From NCBI RefSeq assembly GCF_006088715.1, contig NZ_CP030771.1:8926001-8990000 (forward strand): a stretch of DNA of 64,000 bases, read 5' to 3'. How positions within the stretch are numbered: the first letter of the stretch is position 1; each line of letters begins with the position of its first letter. Source of the stretch: Streptomyces sp. YIM 121038 (GTDB taxonomy: Bacteria; Actinomycetota; Actinomycetes; Streptomycetales; Streptomycetaceae). The notes beneath the pieces were generated by a model. It saw nothing but the letters and a program-made list of their open reading frames with translations, was not told the origin of the DNA and ran no database searches. Below, piece after piece: positions 8,695 through 17,237 of the stretch. The position numbers were made by a program, and so were the translations under genes.

Positions 8695-10203
8695 GTGACT
8701 CTGCTGAACGAACCCCGAACCCGGCGCAGACGCCTGGGAGTAACCACGGCGGCCGCCGGGCTCCTCGCCGCGCTGCTCACCGCCGTCCCCGCGGCGGCGA
8801 CGCCCGACCCCGGCGACACCCCCGCGGCACCGAAGAAGGTGTCGAAGTCGGATGCCGCCGACACCCGGCGGGCCATACGGGACGGGAAGATCCCCGCGCC
8901 CGACGAGATAGTCCACTCCGACAACATCGAGCACCTGGGCAACATCCCCAAGGACGCGCTGCCGGGCACCAACTCCGACCTCGCCTTCCAGGGGAAGTAC
9001 GCCTTCGCCGGGAACTACGACGGCTTCCGCATCTTCGACATCAGCAACCCGAAGAAGCCCGAGACCGTCGCGCAGGTGCTCTGCCCGGGATCCCAGAACG
9101 ACGTCTCGGTCTCCGGCGACCTGCTGTTCCTGTCGACCGACTCCTCGCGCAGCGACAGCTCCTGCGCCAGCACCACGCAGCCCGCCACGGAGAAGTCCTC
9201 CTGGGAGGGCATGAAGGTGTTCGACATCAGCGACAAGCGCAACCCGCGCTACGTCGCCGCCGTCGAGACCGCCTGTGGTTCGCACACCCACACGCTGGTG
9301 CCCGAGCGCCGCAACGTCTACATCTACGTCTCCTCGTACGCGCCGAGCGCGGCGTTCCCCGACTGCCAGCCGCCGCACGACGGCATCTCCGTGATCAAGG
9401 TGCCGCGCAAGGCGCCGCAGAAGGCGGCGGTCGTCGGCTTCCCCGTGCTGTTCCCGGGCGAGGGCCCGGACGGCGGCGGGAACCCGGGTTCGCCCACCAA
9501 CCCGGGCGTCTCCAAGACCACCGGCTGCCACGACATCACCGTGCTGCCCTCGGAGGACCTCGCCGCGGGCGCCTGCATGGGTGACGGGATCCTGTTCTCC
9601 ATCGAGGACCCCGAACGTCCGAAGGTCATCGACCGCGTCCAGGACAACGTGAACTTCGCGTTCTGGCACTCGGCGACCTTCAACCAGGACGCCGACAAGG
9701 TCGTGTTCACCGACGAGCTCGGCGGGGGCGGCGGCGCCACCTGCAACGCCGAGATCGGCCCGAACCGCGGCGCCGACGGCATCTACGAGATCAAGGGCCG
9801 GGGCGACAAGCGCCAGCTCGTCTTCAAGAGCTACTACAAGATCCCGCGCTACCAGGCGGACACCGAGAACTGCGTGGCCCACAACGGCTCGCTGATCCCG
9901 GTCAAGGGCAGGGACCTCATGGTGCAGGCCTGGTACCAGGGCGGCGTCTCCGTGTGGGACTTCACCAATTCGGCCAAGCCCAAGGAGATCGCCTACTTCG
10001 AGCGCGGCCCGCTCTCCGCGGACCAGCTCGTCGGCGGCGGCTCGTGGTCGGCGTACTACTACAACGGCCACATCTACTCGAACGACATGGTCAAGGGCTT
10101 CGACGTGCTGAAGCTCAACGACAAGCGCACGGACCCGGCCAAGCGCGTGCGGCTGCGCGAGCTCAACGTGCAGACGCAGCCGGAGTACTTCAACGGGCAC
10201 TGA
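8695..10203 (+). CDS. Secreted LVIVD-repeat beta-propeller protein
   Basis: A 502-residue exported protein. A signal peptide of about 35 residues (RRRLGVTTAAAGLLAALLTA, cleaved near AAA) is followed by a propeller made of LVIVD-type blades. Examples are 'FRIFDISNPKKPETVAQV', 'MKVFDISDKRNPRYVA' and 'VSVWDFTNSAKPKEIAYF'. Conserved 'GCHDIT', 'FWHSATF' and 'CVAHNGS' His-containing strings face the same side in such repeats and may bind ligand. The GTG start has GGGAGG five bases upstream. Function is unknown; it is probably displayed on or released from the cell surface. Confidence 0.88.
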   Translation: MTLLNEPRTRRRRLGVTTAAAGLLAALLTAVPAAATPDPGDTPAAPKKVSKSDAADTRRAIRDGKIPAPDEIVHSDNIEHLGNIPKDALPGTNSDLAFQGKYAFAGNYDGFRIFDISNPKKPETVAQVLCPGSQNDVSVSGDLLFLSTDSSRSDSSCASTTQPATEKSSWEGMKVFDISDKRNPRYVAAVETACGSHTHTLVPERRNVYIYVSSYAPSAAFPDCQPPHDGISVIKVPRKAPQKAAVVGFPVLFPGEGPDGGGNPGSPTNPGVSKTTGCHDITVLPSEDLAAGACMGDGILFSIEDPERPKVIDRVQDNVNFAFWHSATFNQDADKVVFTDELGGGGGATCNAEIGPNRGADGIYEIKGRGDKRQLVFKSYYKIPRYQADTENCVAHNGSLIPVKGRDLMVQAWYQGGVSVWDFTNSAKPKEIAYFERGPLSADQLVGGGSWSAYYYNGHIYSNDMVKGFDVLKLNDKRTDPAKRVRLRELNVQTQPEYFNGH

Positions 10204-10222
10204 GCCCCTGCTCCGGTGAGGT

Positions 10223-10840
10223 CTAGAACGTCCCGTCGGGCGGTTCGTCGCCCGGCGGGACGCCGAGCTTCCAGTCGAGTCCGTAGCGCTGGAACAGCTC
10301 CGCGCGCAGCCGCTCGTAGGGCATCGGCGCGCCCGGGATGAGCAGCGCGAACACCGCGCCCATCAGCAGGGCGCGCAGCATCGGGTAGTCCGTCTCCACG
10401 TCCGGCGAGCCGTGCCGGACCATGGTGTCGCGCAGCAGGAACGCCAGCCGCTGCTGCTCGGGGCACTGCACGAACCCGTCGGCCTGGAGGATCCCCGCCA
10501 TGTGCGTGCGCATCAGGACCGGCCGGTCCCGGGCGAGGCCGAGGATCGCGTCGACGGCGCGGGCCAGGAGCTCGTCCCCGTCCTCGGTGCGCGGCTCGCG
10601 CTCCAGGCCCTCCTGGAGGGTGAGGTGCATCAGACGGTGCACGGCCGACTGCAGGAGCTGGCGCTTTCCCGGGAAGTAGTACGACACGAGGCCGCGTGCG
10701 GAGCCGGCGCGGTCGGCGATGTCCGCGAGCGTCGTCGCCTCGTAGCCGCGCTCGCCCACCAGGTCCACCGTGGCTTGCAGAAGCCGCTCGCGGGAACGCC
10801 GTCGCAACTCTTCATTGACCGATGGGCTACGCGGGGACAT
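10223..10840 (-). CDS. TetR/AcrR-family transcriptional regulator
   Basis: A 205-residue repressor. The N-terminal TetR helix-turn-helix spans about residues 10-56 ('ATTLADIADRAGSARGLVSYYFPGK' region). The C-terminal ligand domain is all-helical with no recognised subfamily. AGGAG lies seven bases before the ATG. A near-palindrome just upstream (10856-10878) is a likely autoregulatory site. The only head-to-head neighbour is a small DUF2630 gene; the LVIVD gene ends 20 bp from its stop. Confidence 0.9.
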   Translation of the reverse strand: MSPRSPSVNEELRRRSRERLLQATVDLVGERGYEATTLADIADRAGSARGLVSYYFPGKRQLLQSAVHRLMHLTLQEGLEREPRTEDGDELLARAVDAILGLARDRPVLMRTHMAGILQADGFVQCPEQQRLAFLLRDTMVRHGSPDVETDYPMLRALLMGAVFALLIPGAPMPYERLRAELFQRYGLDWKLGVPPGDEPPDGTF

Positions 10841-10855
10841 CCTGTAACTCCTGCG

Positions 10856-10878
10856 TTGACTGGCTCACAGCCAATATA
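10856..10878. promoter_or_regulatory. Candidate TetR operator
   Basis: TTGACTGGCT-CAC-AGCCAATATA forms an imperfect dyad with a perfect TGGCT/AGCCA core, 16 bases upstream of the TetR start. Its size and position fit autoregulation. Confidence 0.5.
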
Positions 10879-10923
10879 CTCAGGACGTCCCGGACCGGGC
10901 CGACATGGGCCGGGGCTGCTCGG

Positions 10924-10956
10924 GGCAGGCAACACCGCGGGGGAGTGTTGCCTGCC
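10924..10956. promoter_or_regulatory. Hairpin inside a divergent intergenic region
   Basis: GGCAGGCAACAC (10924-10935) and GTGTTGCCTGCC (10945-10956) form a perfect 12-bp stem with a 9-base loop. It lies between two divergent genes, where no gene ends, so an ordinary terminator role is not obvious. It could be a leader structure of the DUF2630 transcript, the end of a small RNA, or an extended operator. Confidence 0.5.
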
Positions 10957-11127
10957 TCCAGGCATGTCCGGAGTGCGGCCGACGCGGCCGCCCCATTGCT
11001 CCGCATGTCTACTACATCCCCCCTGTTGTCCCCCGTCACCCCGTTCTCCCCGTTCTTCCCTTCTCTCCTCGCCGATCCGGCTTTGTCTCCTTACAGTGGG
11101 GCCGGGGGTCTGAGGAGGCGTGTGGAC

Positions 11128-11373
11128 ATGGACCAACAGCAGATTCTGGCGCGGATCACGGAGATGGTCGACGCCGAGAAGACCCTCCGCGAATCGCTGG
11201 CTTCCGGAGCGATCGACGAGGCCACGGAGCGGGCCCGCCTGGGCGATCTGGAGCGGGAGCTCGACCAGTGCTGGGACCTGCTGCGCAGACGGCGGGCCAA
11301 GGAGGAGTTCGGCGGCGACCCGGACGCGGTCCGGGCGCGCCCCGTCGCGCAGGTCGAGAACTACGAGTCGTAG
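11128..11373 (+). CDS. DUF2630-family small protein
   Basis: An 81-residue soluble, strongly charged helical protein matching the DUF2630 pattern: 'QQILARITEMVDAEKTLRE' near the N-terminus, then 'LGDLERELDQCWDLLRRRRA' and a short disordered tail. Function is unknown. The ATG is preferred because GAGGAGG lies nine bases upstream; the GTG six bases earlier would be too close. The 100 bases before it are an almost pure pyrimidine tract. Confidence 0.8.
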   Translation: MDQQQILARITEMVDAEKTLRESLASGAIDEATERARLGDLERELDQCWDLLRRRRAKEEFGGDPDAVRARPVAQVENYES

Positions 11374-11395
11374 GCGCGTCCCGCGGGCACGGCGG

Positions 11396-12100
11396 TCAGC
11401 CCGCGCCGCCCACCAGGGTCAGGACCGTGCGCAGCGCGTCGGGGCGCTGGAGCACCGGCAGATGGGCCACGAAGTGCACGGCGCAGCCGAGGGCGGCCGC
11501 GCCGCCGTCCGCACGGCGGTCGTCGCCGACCATCAGCGTGTCCGCGGGGGCGACGGCCAGCGCGTCGCAGCCGTGCGCGAAGAGGCGCGGGTCGGGCTTC
11601 TGGACGCCGTGCTCGTACGACAGCACGTACGCGTCCACGTACGGGTCGAGGCCGTGCGTGCGGAAGACGGGGCGCGGATCCCAGCCGATGTTGCTCACGA
11701 CCCCGACGCGCACCCCGCGCGCCCGCAGGCCGCGCAGGACGTCGAGGGCGTCGGGGTAGGCCTGCCAGGCCTCCGGCGCCATGTGCCGGTCGTAGAGGGC
11801 GTCGTACAGGCCCGGATCGGGCAGCGGCACGGTCCGGGCGAGGCCGGTGTACGCGGCGCGGTGCAGCTCCGCGCTCTCGTCGCGGCGCGCGACCAGGCCG
11901 GCGAGGTGCCCGGGCGCCTTCGGGGTCGGCGCGCCGCCGGGCAGCGCGCCCGCGCGGTCGAGCGCCGCCGCGAGCCGCGCCTCCTCGTCCGGCGGCAGGG
12001 CGAGCCCGCGCGCGGTGAGCGCGGCCCGCAGCCAGGACGCGGTGGACTCGACGCGGAACAGCGTCCCGGAGAAGTCGAACAGCACGCCCTTGATCGCCAT
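11396..12100 (-). CDS. HAD-superfamily hydrolase with DFSGT motif
   Basis: A 234-residue HAD phosphatase-like protein. Motif I reads DFSGT (Asp9 to Thr13), with Ser11 where phosphatases usually carry the acid/base Asp. Motif II is near 'GVVSNIGWD', motif III Lys in 'GVQKPDPRLF' and motif IV in 'MVGDDRRAD'. The missing second Asp may alter or weaken phosphatase chemistry. The ATG has GGAGG nine bases upstream; the in-frame GTG/ATG further up lacks one. Substrate is unknown. Confidence 0.85.
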   Translation of the reverse strand: MAIKGVLFDFSGTLFRVESTASWLRAALTARGLALPPDEEARLAAALDRAGALPGGAPTPKAPGHLAGLVARRDESAELHRAAYTGLARTVPLPDPGLYDALYDRHMAPEAWQAYPDALDVLRGLRARGVRVGVVSNIGWDPRPVFRTHGLDPYVDAYVLSYEHGVQKPDPRLFAHGCDALAVAPADTLMVGDDRRADGGAAALGCAVHFVAHLPVLQRPDALRTVLTLVGGAG

Positions 12101-12167
12101 GCCGCGATCCTCCGGGACCTCCCGGCGCGGGGTCAAGCACCGCCCGACGCGCCCCACGGGATCGCGG

Positions 12168-12869
12168 TCACCGACGGCTGTGCGCCCGTCCCGTCGCCGC
12201 CGGGGGCCGTACGGGCGGTGCGTAGCGGTCGTACAGGGCGATCGCCGCGGCGACGACCAGGGCGCCGATCAGCCAGCCCGCCACGACGTCCGAGGCCCAG
12301 TGGACCCCCAGCCACACACGGGTGAGGCCGACGCCGACGACGGACACCACCGCCACGGCGACGGCGGTGCGCCACACGCGGGGGCCCACGGCGCGGCGGC
12401 GGAGCAGCCACAGGAGCAGCCCGCACACGACGGTGGCGGTCAGTGCGTGCCCGGACGGGAAGGCCGCGTAGCGCGCGGAGTCCACCGGGTCCGGCCAGAC
12501 CGGACGCTCCCGGCCGACCGCCGCCTTCATGGCCTGTTGCAGCAGCGTGCCCACCAGGCAGGTCGCCGCGAGCCACAGGGCGAGCCACCACGCCCGCTGC
12601 GCGGCGAGCCACAGCACGACGGCCGTGCACAGGGCGCGCATCGTCCACGGGTCCCACACCCAGTCCGTGAGGACGCGGGCGGCGTGGGTGAGGTCCCGGT
12701 GGGCCACCGCCCAGCGGTGCGTGGTCCGCGCGATGTCGCCGTCCAGCGTGAGCAGCGGCTGCCACTCGGCGGAGACCAGGACGAGCAGCAGCAGCGAGGG
12801 GAGCGCGAGCAGCGCCGCCACGCGGGCGGCGCGGGACGGCGGGGGAGGCGGGGGAGGCGCGGAGTCCAT
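12168..12869 (-). CDS. PAP2-family membrane phosphatase
   Basis: A 233-residue integral membrane lipid phosphatase. The three PAP2 motifs are in order: 'KAAVGRERP', 'PSGH' in 'AAFPSGHALTAT', and 'TRVWLGVHWASDV'. About six hydrophobic helices are visible, and a proline-rich cytosolic start (PPPPPPPS) precedes helix 1. Likely substrates are undecaprenyl diphosphate or phosphatidic acid; the sequence does not choose between them. Confidence 0.9.
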   Translation of the reverse strand: MDSAPPPPPPPSRAARVAALLALPSLLLLVLVSAEWQPLLTLDGDIARTTHRWAVAHRDLTHAARVLTDWVWDPWTMRALCTAVVLWLAAQRAWWLALWLAATCLVGTLLQQAMKAAVGRERPVWPDPVDSARYAAFPSGHALTATVVCGLLLWLLRRRAVGPRVWRTAVAVAVVSVVGVGLTRVWLGVHWASDVVAGWLIGALVVAAAIALYDRYAPPVRPPAATGRAHSRR

Positions 12870-12902
12870 GTCCCGATCCTGACCGATGCCCCGCGGCGAC
12901 GC

Positions 12903-13835
12903 CTAACCGAGCGCGCGCAGCGCCGGGACGAACGCGACCAGGAGCGGTACGACCGGCACGAGCGCGGCCGCGGCGGTCAGCCGCAGACGGCGCCCCGCGG
13001 TGAGCCGGGGGCGGGCGGCGAGCAGCCGGTGCACCCGGGCGGGGACGTGTGCCTGCGGGGTCGGGCAGGGCCCGAACACGCCCCGGTCCTCGTTGAGTTC
13101 GACGAGGGCGAGCGCGATGGTCAGGCGCCCGAAGCGGCGCGAGGCCACGTCGTCGGCGGCCAGCTCCACGAGCCGGTGCATCTCGTCGCGGAACGCGGCG
13201 AACACCGGCACCTGCGGGAAGCCCGCGGCGAGCGCGCCGGAGCAGTGCAGGAGCCAGTCGTGCCGGGCCTGCGCGTGCCCCTGCTCGTGGGCGAGCACCG
13301 CATCGAGCTGGCGGCCCTTCAGGCGGCGCAACGCGGCGGTGGTGATGACCAGTTGGGGCGCGGTGCCGGGCAGCCACCAGGCGTCGGGGCGCTCGCCCTC
13401 CAGGACGACGAGCCGGTCGGCGCCGGGCTCCTCGCCGGGCAACAGCGGGGCGCGCACGACCAGTTCGGCCCGCCGCCTGGCGCGCCGGGTGCGGGCGCGG
13501 GCGATCTCGCGCGTGAGCATCACGGCCGTCCAGACGCCGCCGCAGGCGAGGGCCACCGCCGTCACCGTGGCCCAGGGCGTCGGGCCGAGCGCGTACGCCT
13601 CGACGACGCCGTGCGGCGCGGGCGCGAAGAGCTGGCCCCGCACGGCCTGCCAGGCGGCGGCCGCGCTGAAGGTCATCGACAGGGCGCAGCAGAGCAGCAC
13701 GCCCGCCACCACGCACTGCCAGGCCCACAGTGCCACCACCGGTTCGCGCTCCGGCCAGTCCGCTCGCGCGAGCATCCGGGGCGCGACGACGGCGGTCAGC
13801 CCGGCAAGGAGCAGCAGCGCGACGGGGACCATCAT
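12903..13835 (-). CDS. M56-family (BlaR1-like) membrane metallopeptidase
   Basis: A 310-residue membrane protein with about four hydrophobic helices. The cytosolic zinc protease motif is HEQGH in 'AVLAHEQGHAQARHDW', with the third ligand region 'ELAADDVA'. BlaR1-type proteases cleave a BlaI repressor, but no BlaI gene is adjacent here and no sensor domain follows, so this is the short form common in actinomycetes. Two tandem ATG codons begin the gene; the first is given. Confidence 0.87.
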   Translation of the reverse strand: MMVPVALLLLAGLTAVVAPRMLARADWPEREPVVALWAWQCVVAGVLLCCALSMTFSAAAAWQAVRGQLFAPAPHGVVEAYALGPTPWATVTAVALACGGVWTAVMLTREIARARTRRARRRAELVVRAPLLPGEEPGADRLVVLEGERPDAWWLPGTAPQLVITTAALRRLKGRQLDAVLAHEQGHAQARHDWLLHCSGALAAGFPQVPVFAAFRDEMHRLVELAADDVASRRFGRLTIALALVELNEDRGVFGPCPTPQAHVPARVHRLLAARPRLTAGRRLRLTAAAALVPVVPLLVAFVPALRALG

Positions 13836-13965
13836 GGGTCAACCCTATGAGGGGCATGCCTCATGAGGGTATGGACCTTCGCCGTGAAGTGACGCACGCC
13901 ACGACGGGGGCCGGGGGTTCAGGGCCGTCGGCGCGGGGCGGGAGGGGTGCTCGCGGGCAGGGGGC

Positions 13966-14511
13966 TCACAGGGTCAGGAGCATCGCGATCATGGCCATGC
14001 TCATCGCGAGGCGGCACACCAGGGCCAGCTCCGGCCGGTCCGCCCAGCGGACGACACCGGCCTCCGGGGTGACCACCGCGCCCACCGGGGCGAGCCGCGC
14101 GCCCGAGGCGAGCACGTGCGCGGTGAAGTACAGGAGCAGGGCGCCGGTCAGCGCGGGGACGCCCGCGTCGCCGTGGCCGCCGCCGGGGGCGGAGAGCATC
14201 GCCGCCGACATGTAGACCATCGCGGCGGCGCCCACCAGGTGGTGGACGTGGTGGACGGAGCGCCGCGTCGTCCAGGCCGCGTGCAGGGCGATGGCGGTGA
14301 ACACCGTCGCGTACGCGAGCCACGCGCCCCGGGGCGGGGAGAGTGCGGCGGCGGGCACGGCCATCATCGCCATGCCGAAGCCCATGAGCGCCTCGCCGCC
14401 CGCCGTGCGGCGCTGCTCCGCGACGCGGCTGCGCATCCGCAGCACGCAGTAGGCGCCGCTCGCCGCGCAGAGCGCCACGAGCAGCCAGCTCGCCGAACCG
14501 GGTCCGTGCAC
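13966..14511 (-). CDS. DUF5134-family membrane protein
   Basis: A 181-residue polytopic protein with five to six helices, rich in Ala, Met and His ('HHVHHLVGAAAMVYMSAAML'). The His/Met-rich helices recall proteins that contact copper or haem, but this is only suggestive. Upstream lies the long non-coding region with tandem repeats. Function is unknown. Confidence 0.75.
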   Translation of the reverse strand: MHGPGSASWLLVALCAASGAYCVLRMRSRVAEQRRTAGGEALMGFGMAMMAVPAAALSPPRGAWLAYATVFTAIALHAAWTTRRSVHHVHHLVGAAAMVYMSAAMLSAPGGGHGDAGVPALTGALLLYFTAHVLASGARLAPVGAVVTPEAGVVRWADRPELALVCRLAMSMAMIAMLLTL

Positions 14512-14646
14512 CGGGCACCTCCTCGATCGACGGACGACGCCGATGACGAGTCGATGCCCGGCGCGGGGGCGGCGTACGGGAGCGCACGGGTGTACGGCGG
14601 GAGCGCGACGGGGGAGCGGAAGGGGTGCGGCGCTGGTCGCGGGACC

Positions 14647-14870
14647 CCTCGTTCCGGGGCGGGTCTCGGCTGCGCCTGCTCCGTCCGGTCGTCGGTGCAG
14701 CCGTGCGCGGGCCGGTGGGTCTCGGTCGTGCCCGCTCCGGCTGGTCGCGAGCGCAATCGTGCGCGGGCCGGTGGGTCTCGGTCGTGCCCGCTCCGGCCGG
14801 TCGTCGGCGCAGCCGTGCGCGGACCGGCGGTCCCGGCTGTGCCCGTTCGGGTCGGTCGCCAGCTCGACAA
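14647..14870. repeat. Four-copy 56-bp tandem repeat
   Basis: Copies begin near 14647, 14703, 14759 and 14815. The middle two share the run GCGCGGGCCGGTGGGTCTCG almost unchanged; the outer two are degraded but keep the same phase. The sequence is GC-only and has no clear hairpin of terminator form. Confidence 0.8.
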
Positions 14871-14910
14871 CAACCGCGCGCGGGCGCGGAGCCGGTCGTG
14901 CGCCTATTTA

Positions 14911-14937
14911 GTTTTCAGGTAAAACACTTGCTAATCT
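14911..14937 (+). promoter_or_regulatory. Leaderless promoter with MarR-type operator
   Basis: TAATCT (14932-14937) is a good -10 element six bases before the FUSC ATG, which has no ribosome site, so the message is probably leaderless. GTTTT-CAGGT-AAAAC (14911-14925) is an inverted repeat lying where the -35 to -10 spacer would be, a place where a MarR dimer would block the polymerase. Confidence 0.55.
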
Positions 14938-14943
14938 TCTTGC

Positions 14944-16623
14944 ATGAGCAGCACCCCACCTCCCGCCCACGCCTCGCCCCCGTCCAGGCCTTCGCCGCGC
15001 GCGCACCCGCGCCGTCTGCCGCTCGCCGGTGTGCTCCGCCTCGGCAAGCCGTCGGACATCTGGTTCAAGCCCGCGACGAGCGTCTTCGTCGCCATGGCGA
15101 TCCCCCATCTGACGCTGCTCGCCCTCGGCCGCCTCGACCTCGTGATGTACACGATGGCCGGGTCGCTCTGCGCCCTGTACGCACACCAACTGCCGTACGC
15201 CGCACGGGCCCGCGCCCTCGCCCGGGTCGTCGCCGGGATGGTCGCGAGCGTGGCGGTCGCCCTGACCACCGCCGCGCTCGCGCCCGGCGCGGCGGTGCTC
15301 GTGGCGGTGGGCGCGCTCCTCGCCGCCGCCCAGAAGGCGCTCTGCGACGCCACCCGCATCGGCCCGCCCGGCCATCTGATCTTCACCTTCGTCAGCTCCG
15401 CGAGCCTGTTCGCGCCGCAGCGCCTCGGCCAGGTGCCCGGCCATCTCGCCCTGACGCTCGGCGCGGGGGCCGTGGCCTGGCTCGTCGGCATGGCACCCGC
15501 GCCGCTGCGCCCGCACGGCCCCGAGCGGCGCGCCACCGGCCGGGCCCTGCGTGCCGCCGCCGCGTACGCCGACGCCGTGGCGGCCGACGCGAGCGGGCCC
15601 GGCGCCGCGCGGGCCCGTGCCGCCGCCACCGACGCCGCGCACGCCGCCTGGCAGTCCCTGCACGCGACCCGCGCCGACGCGACCCGCACCGCGCTGCACC
15701 ACCTCGTGGCGAGTGCCGAGGAAGCCCTCGCCGCGCCCGCCGCGGGAGACCCCGTGCGGCTGCGCGCCCTGGCCGCGGGGCTGCGCGGCACCGGGGCCGT
15801 CCCGGACACCGGCGCCACGGCCCCGCACCCGCCGCTGGAGCGGGCCGAGGAGGCCGAGGCCGCGCTGCCGCTGTGGCGGCGGCTCGCGCCCGGGTCGCCG
15901 CTGCTGCCCATCGCGCTGCGCACCGGTGTCGGCTGCGCCCTCGCCGGATACGCGGCGCTCGCGCTCGGCGTCGGGCGCCCCTACTGGGCCCTGGTCACCG
16001 CCGCGTCCCTGTACCAGGCCAACGTCACCCTGACCTGGAGCCGCGGCGTACAGCGCGTCGTCGGCAACGTCGTGGGCGTGGTCGCCTTCGCCGCGCTCGT
16101 GCCGCTCGCGCACCACGACCACGCCGCGCTGATCGTGTGCGGGCTGCTCTGTGCCTTCGGCGCGGAGGCCCTCATCACCCGCAACTACTGGCTGGGCTGC
16201 GTGTGCGTGACGCCGATGGCGCTGCTCGTCACCGAGTTCGGACGCTTCCAGGACCCCGGCGCGCTGATCGCCGACCGCGTCGTGGACACCCTGCTCGGCG
16301 CGCTGCTCGGCCTCGTCGCCGCCGTGGCCGTCACCAACCGGCGGGCCGCCGACCACATCGAGCACGCCCTCGCCGCCACGGACCGCGCCCGCGCCCACGC
16401 CGAAAGCGCCCTGCGGGGGCCCGCCCGCGACCTGCACCGGGCCCGGCGCCGTCTGACCGCGAGCCTCGTCGCCCTGCGCGCCGCCCACGACACGGCCGCG
16501 GGCGAGTGGTGGCAGCGCGAGCTCCCCGCGCGCCGGGTGGCGGACGCCGAGCGCGCCGGGCACCGTACGCTCGCGGCTACGGTACGTGGTGGACCGCAGG
16601 CCGCGGAGGGCGCGCGGCCGTGA
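14944..16623 (+). CDS. FUSC-family membrane exporter
   Basis: A 559-residue inner-membrane protein of the fusaric-acid-resistance/AaeB type. Two blocks of hydrophobic helices (about 35-165 and 330-475) flank a soluble Ala-rich helical region. The second block carries the FUSC core 'LRTGVGCALAGYAALALGVGRPYWALVTAASLY' region and 'ARNYWL'-like 'TRNYWLGCVCVTPMALL'. A cytosolic helical tail follows. It probably exports aromatic or other small acids. The MarR gene begins 36 bases downstream and probably forms an operon with it. Confidence 0.87.
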   Translation: MSSTPPPAHASPPSRPSPRAHPRRLPLAGVLRLGKPSDIWFKPATSVFVAMAIPHLTLLALGRLDLVMYTMAGSLCALYAHQLPYAARARALARVVAGMVASVAVALTTAALAPGAAVLVAVGALLAAAQKALCDATRIGPPGHLIFTFVSSASLFAPQRLGQVPGHLALTLGAGAVAWLVGMAPAPLRPHGPERRATGRALRAAAAYADAVAADASGPGAARARAAATDAAHAAWQSLHATRADATRTALHHLVASAEEALAAPAAGDPVRLRALAAGLRGTGAVPDTGATAPHPPLERAEEAEAALPLWRRLAPGSPLLPIALRTGVGCALAGYAALALGVGRPYWALVTAASLYQANVTLTWSRGVQRVVGNVVGVVAFAALVPLAHHDHAALIVCGLLCAFGAEALITRNYWLGCVCVTPMALLVTEFGRFQDPGALIADRVVDTLLGALLGLVAAVAVTNRRAADHIEHALAATDRARAHAESALRGPARDLHRARRRLTASLVALRAAHDTAAGEWWQRELPARRVADAERAGHRTLAATVRGGPQAAEGARP

Positions 16624-16659
16624 CACCGGCGGAATGAGCACGAGGAGCGGGGCGCGGGG

Positions 16660-17190
16660 ATGACGAGTGGGTACGGCCGGGCGGGTGCGGGCGACACGGT
16701 GGCCGCGGTGGTCCGCCAGTGGCAGCAGGTGCATCCGGGCGTGGACACGGCGCCGATGGAGATCATCGGCCGCATCAACCGCTGCGCGGCCCTGCTCCAG
16801 CAGGCGGAGGACGCCCCGCTGCGCCGGGCGGGCCTGACCCGCCCGGAGTTCGACCTGCTCGGCGCCCTGCGCCGCACCGGCCACGAGTTGACCCCCGGCG
16901 AGCTGGCCCGCGAGACCTTCTCCTCGGGCGCGGCGGTCACCAAGCGCCTCAAGCTGCTCCAGGAGCGCGCCCTGATCGACCGCCGCCCGGACACGCGTGA
17001 CCGCCGTGTCGCGCACGTCCGCCTGACCGACGCGGGCCGCGACCTCGTCGACGCGGTCCTGCCCGACCAGCTGGCGTACGAGACGACGGTGCTCGCGGGC
17101 CTGGCGGGCGACGGCCAGGAGCGCCTCGGGGCCCTCCTGGGCGAGCTGCTCAGCCAGCTGGAGGGCCGCCTCGGCGTCCCGCGCGGGTGA
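16660..17190 (+). CDS. MarR-family transcriptional regulator
   Basis: A 176-residue winged-helix repressor. 'LTRPEFDLLGALRRTG' and 'ELTPGELARETFSSGAAVTKRLKLL' form the DNA-binding core, and 'RRPDTRDRRVAHVRLTDAGR' is the wing typical of MarR proteins. GAGGAG lies about 12 bases before the ATG. Its place just after an exporter resembles emrR/aaeR systems where the exported compound relieves repression; the GTTTT/AAAAC dyad before the exporter is the obvious target (inference). Confidence 0.9.
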   Translation: MTSGYGRAGAGDTVAAVVRQWQQVHPGVDTAPMEIIGRINRCAALLQQAEDAPLRRAGLTRPEFDLLGALRRTGHELTPGELARETFSSGAAVTKRLKLLQERALIDRRPDTRDRRVAHVRLTDAGRDLVDAVLPDQLAYETTVLAGLAGDGQERLGALLGELLSQLEGRLGVPRG

Positions 17191-17237
17191 CCCGGGGCCC
17201 GTCCGGCGGGCCGACACGGCGTCGTACCGGACCGTCC

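Larger units (their letters stand above)
14512..14943. other. Non-coding region with tandem repeats and a promoter
   Basis: About 430 bases between divergent genes. It holds a 56-bp tandem array (separate entry) and, at its right end, an AT-rich promoter for the FUSC gene. The array period is not a multiple of three and neighbouring copies would be read in different frames, which argues against coding. Confidence 0.7.

Noticed and set aside
14703..14870. CRISPR-like array
   Set aside because: The repeats are directly adjacent, without unique spacers, and no cas gene is near.
14512..14943. Open frames running through the tandem repeat
   Set aside because: The 56-bp period shifts frame in each copy, so the frames exist only because of high GC.
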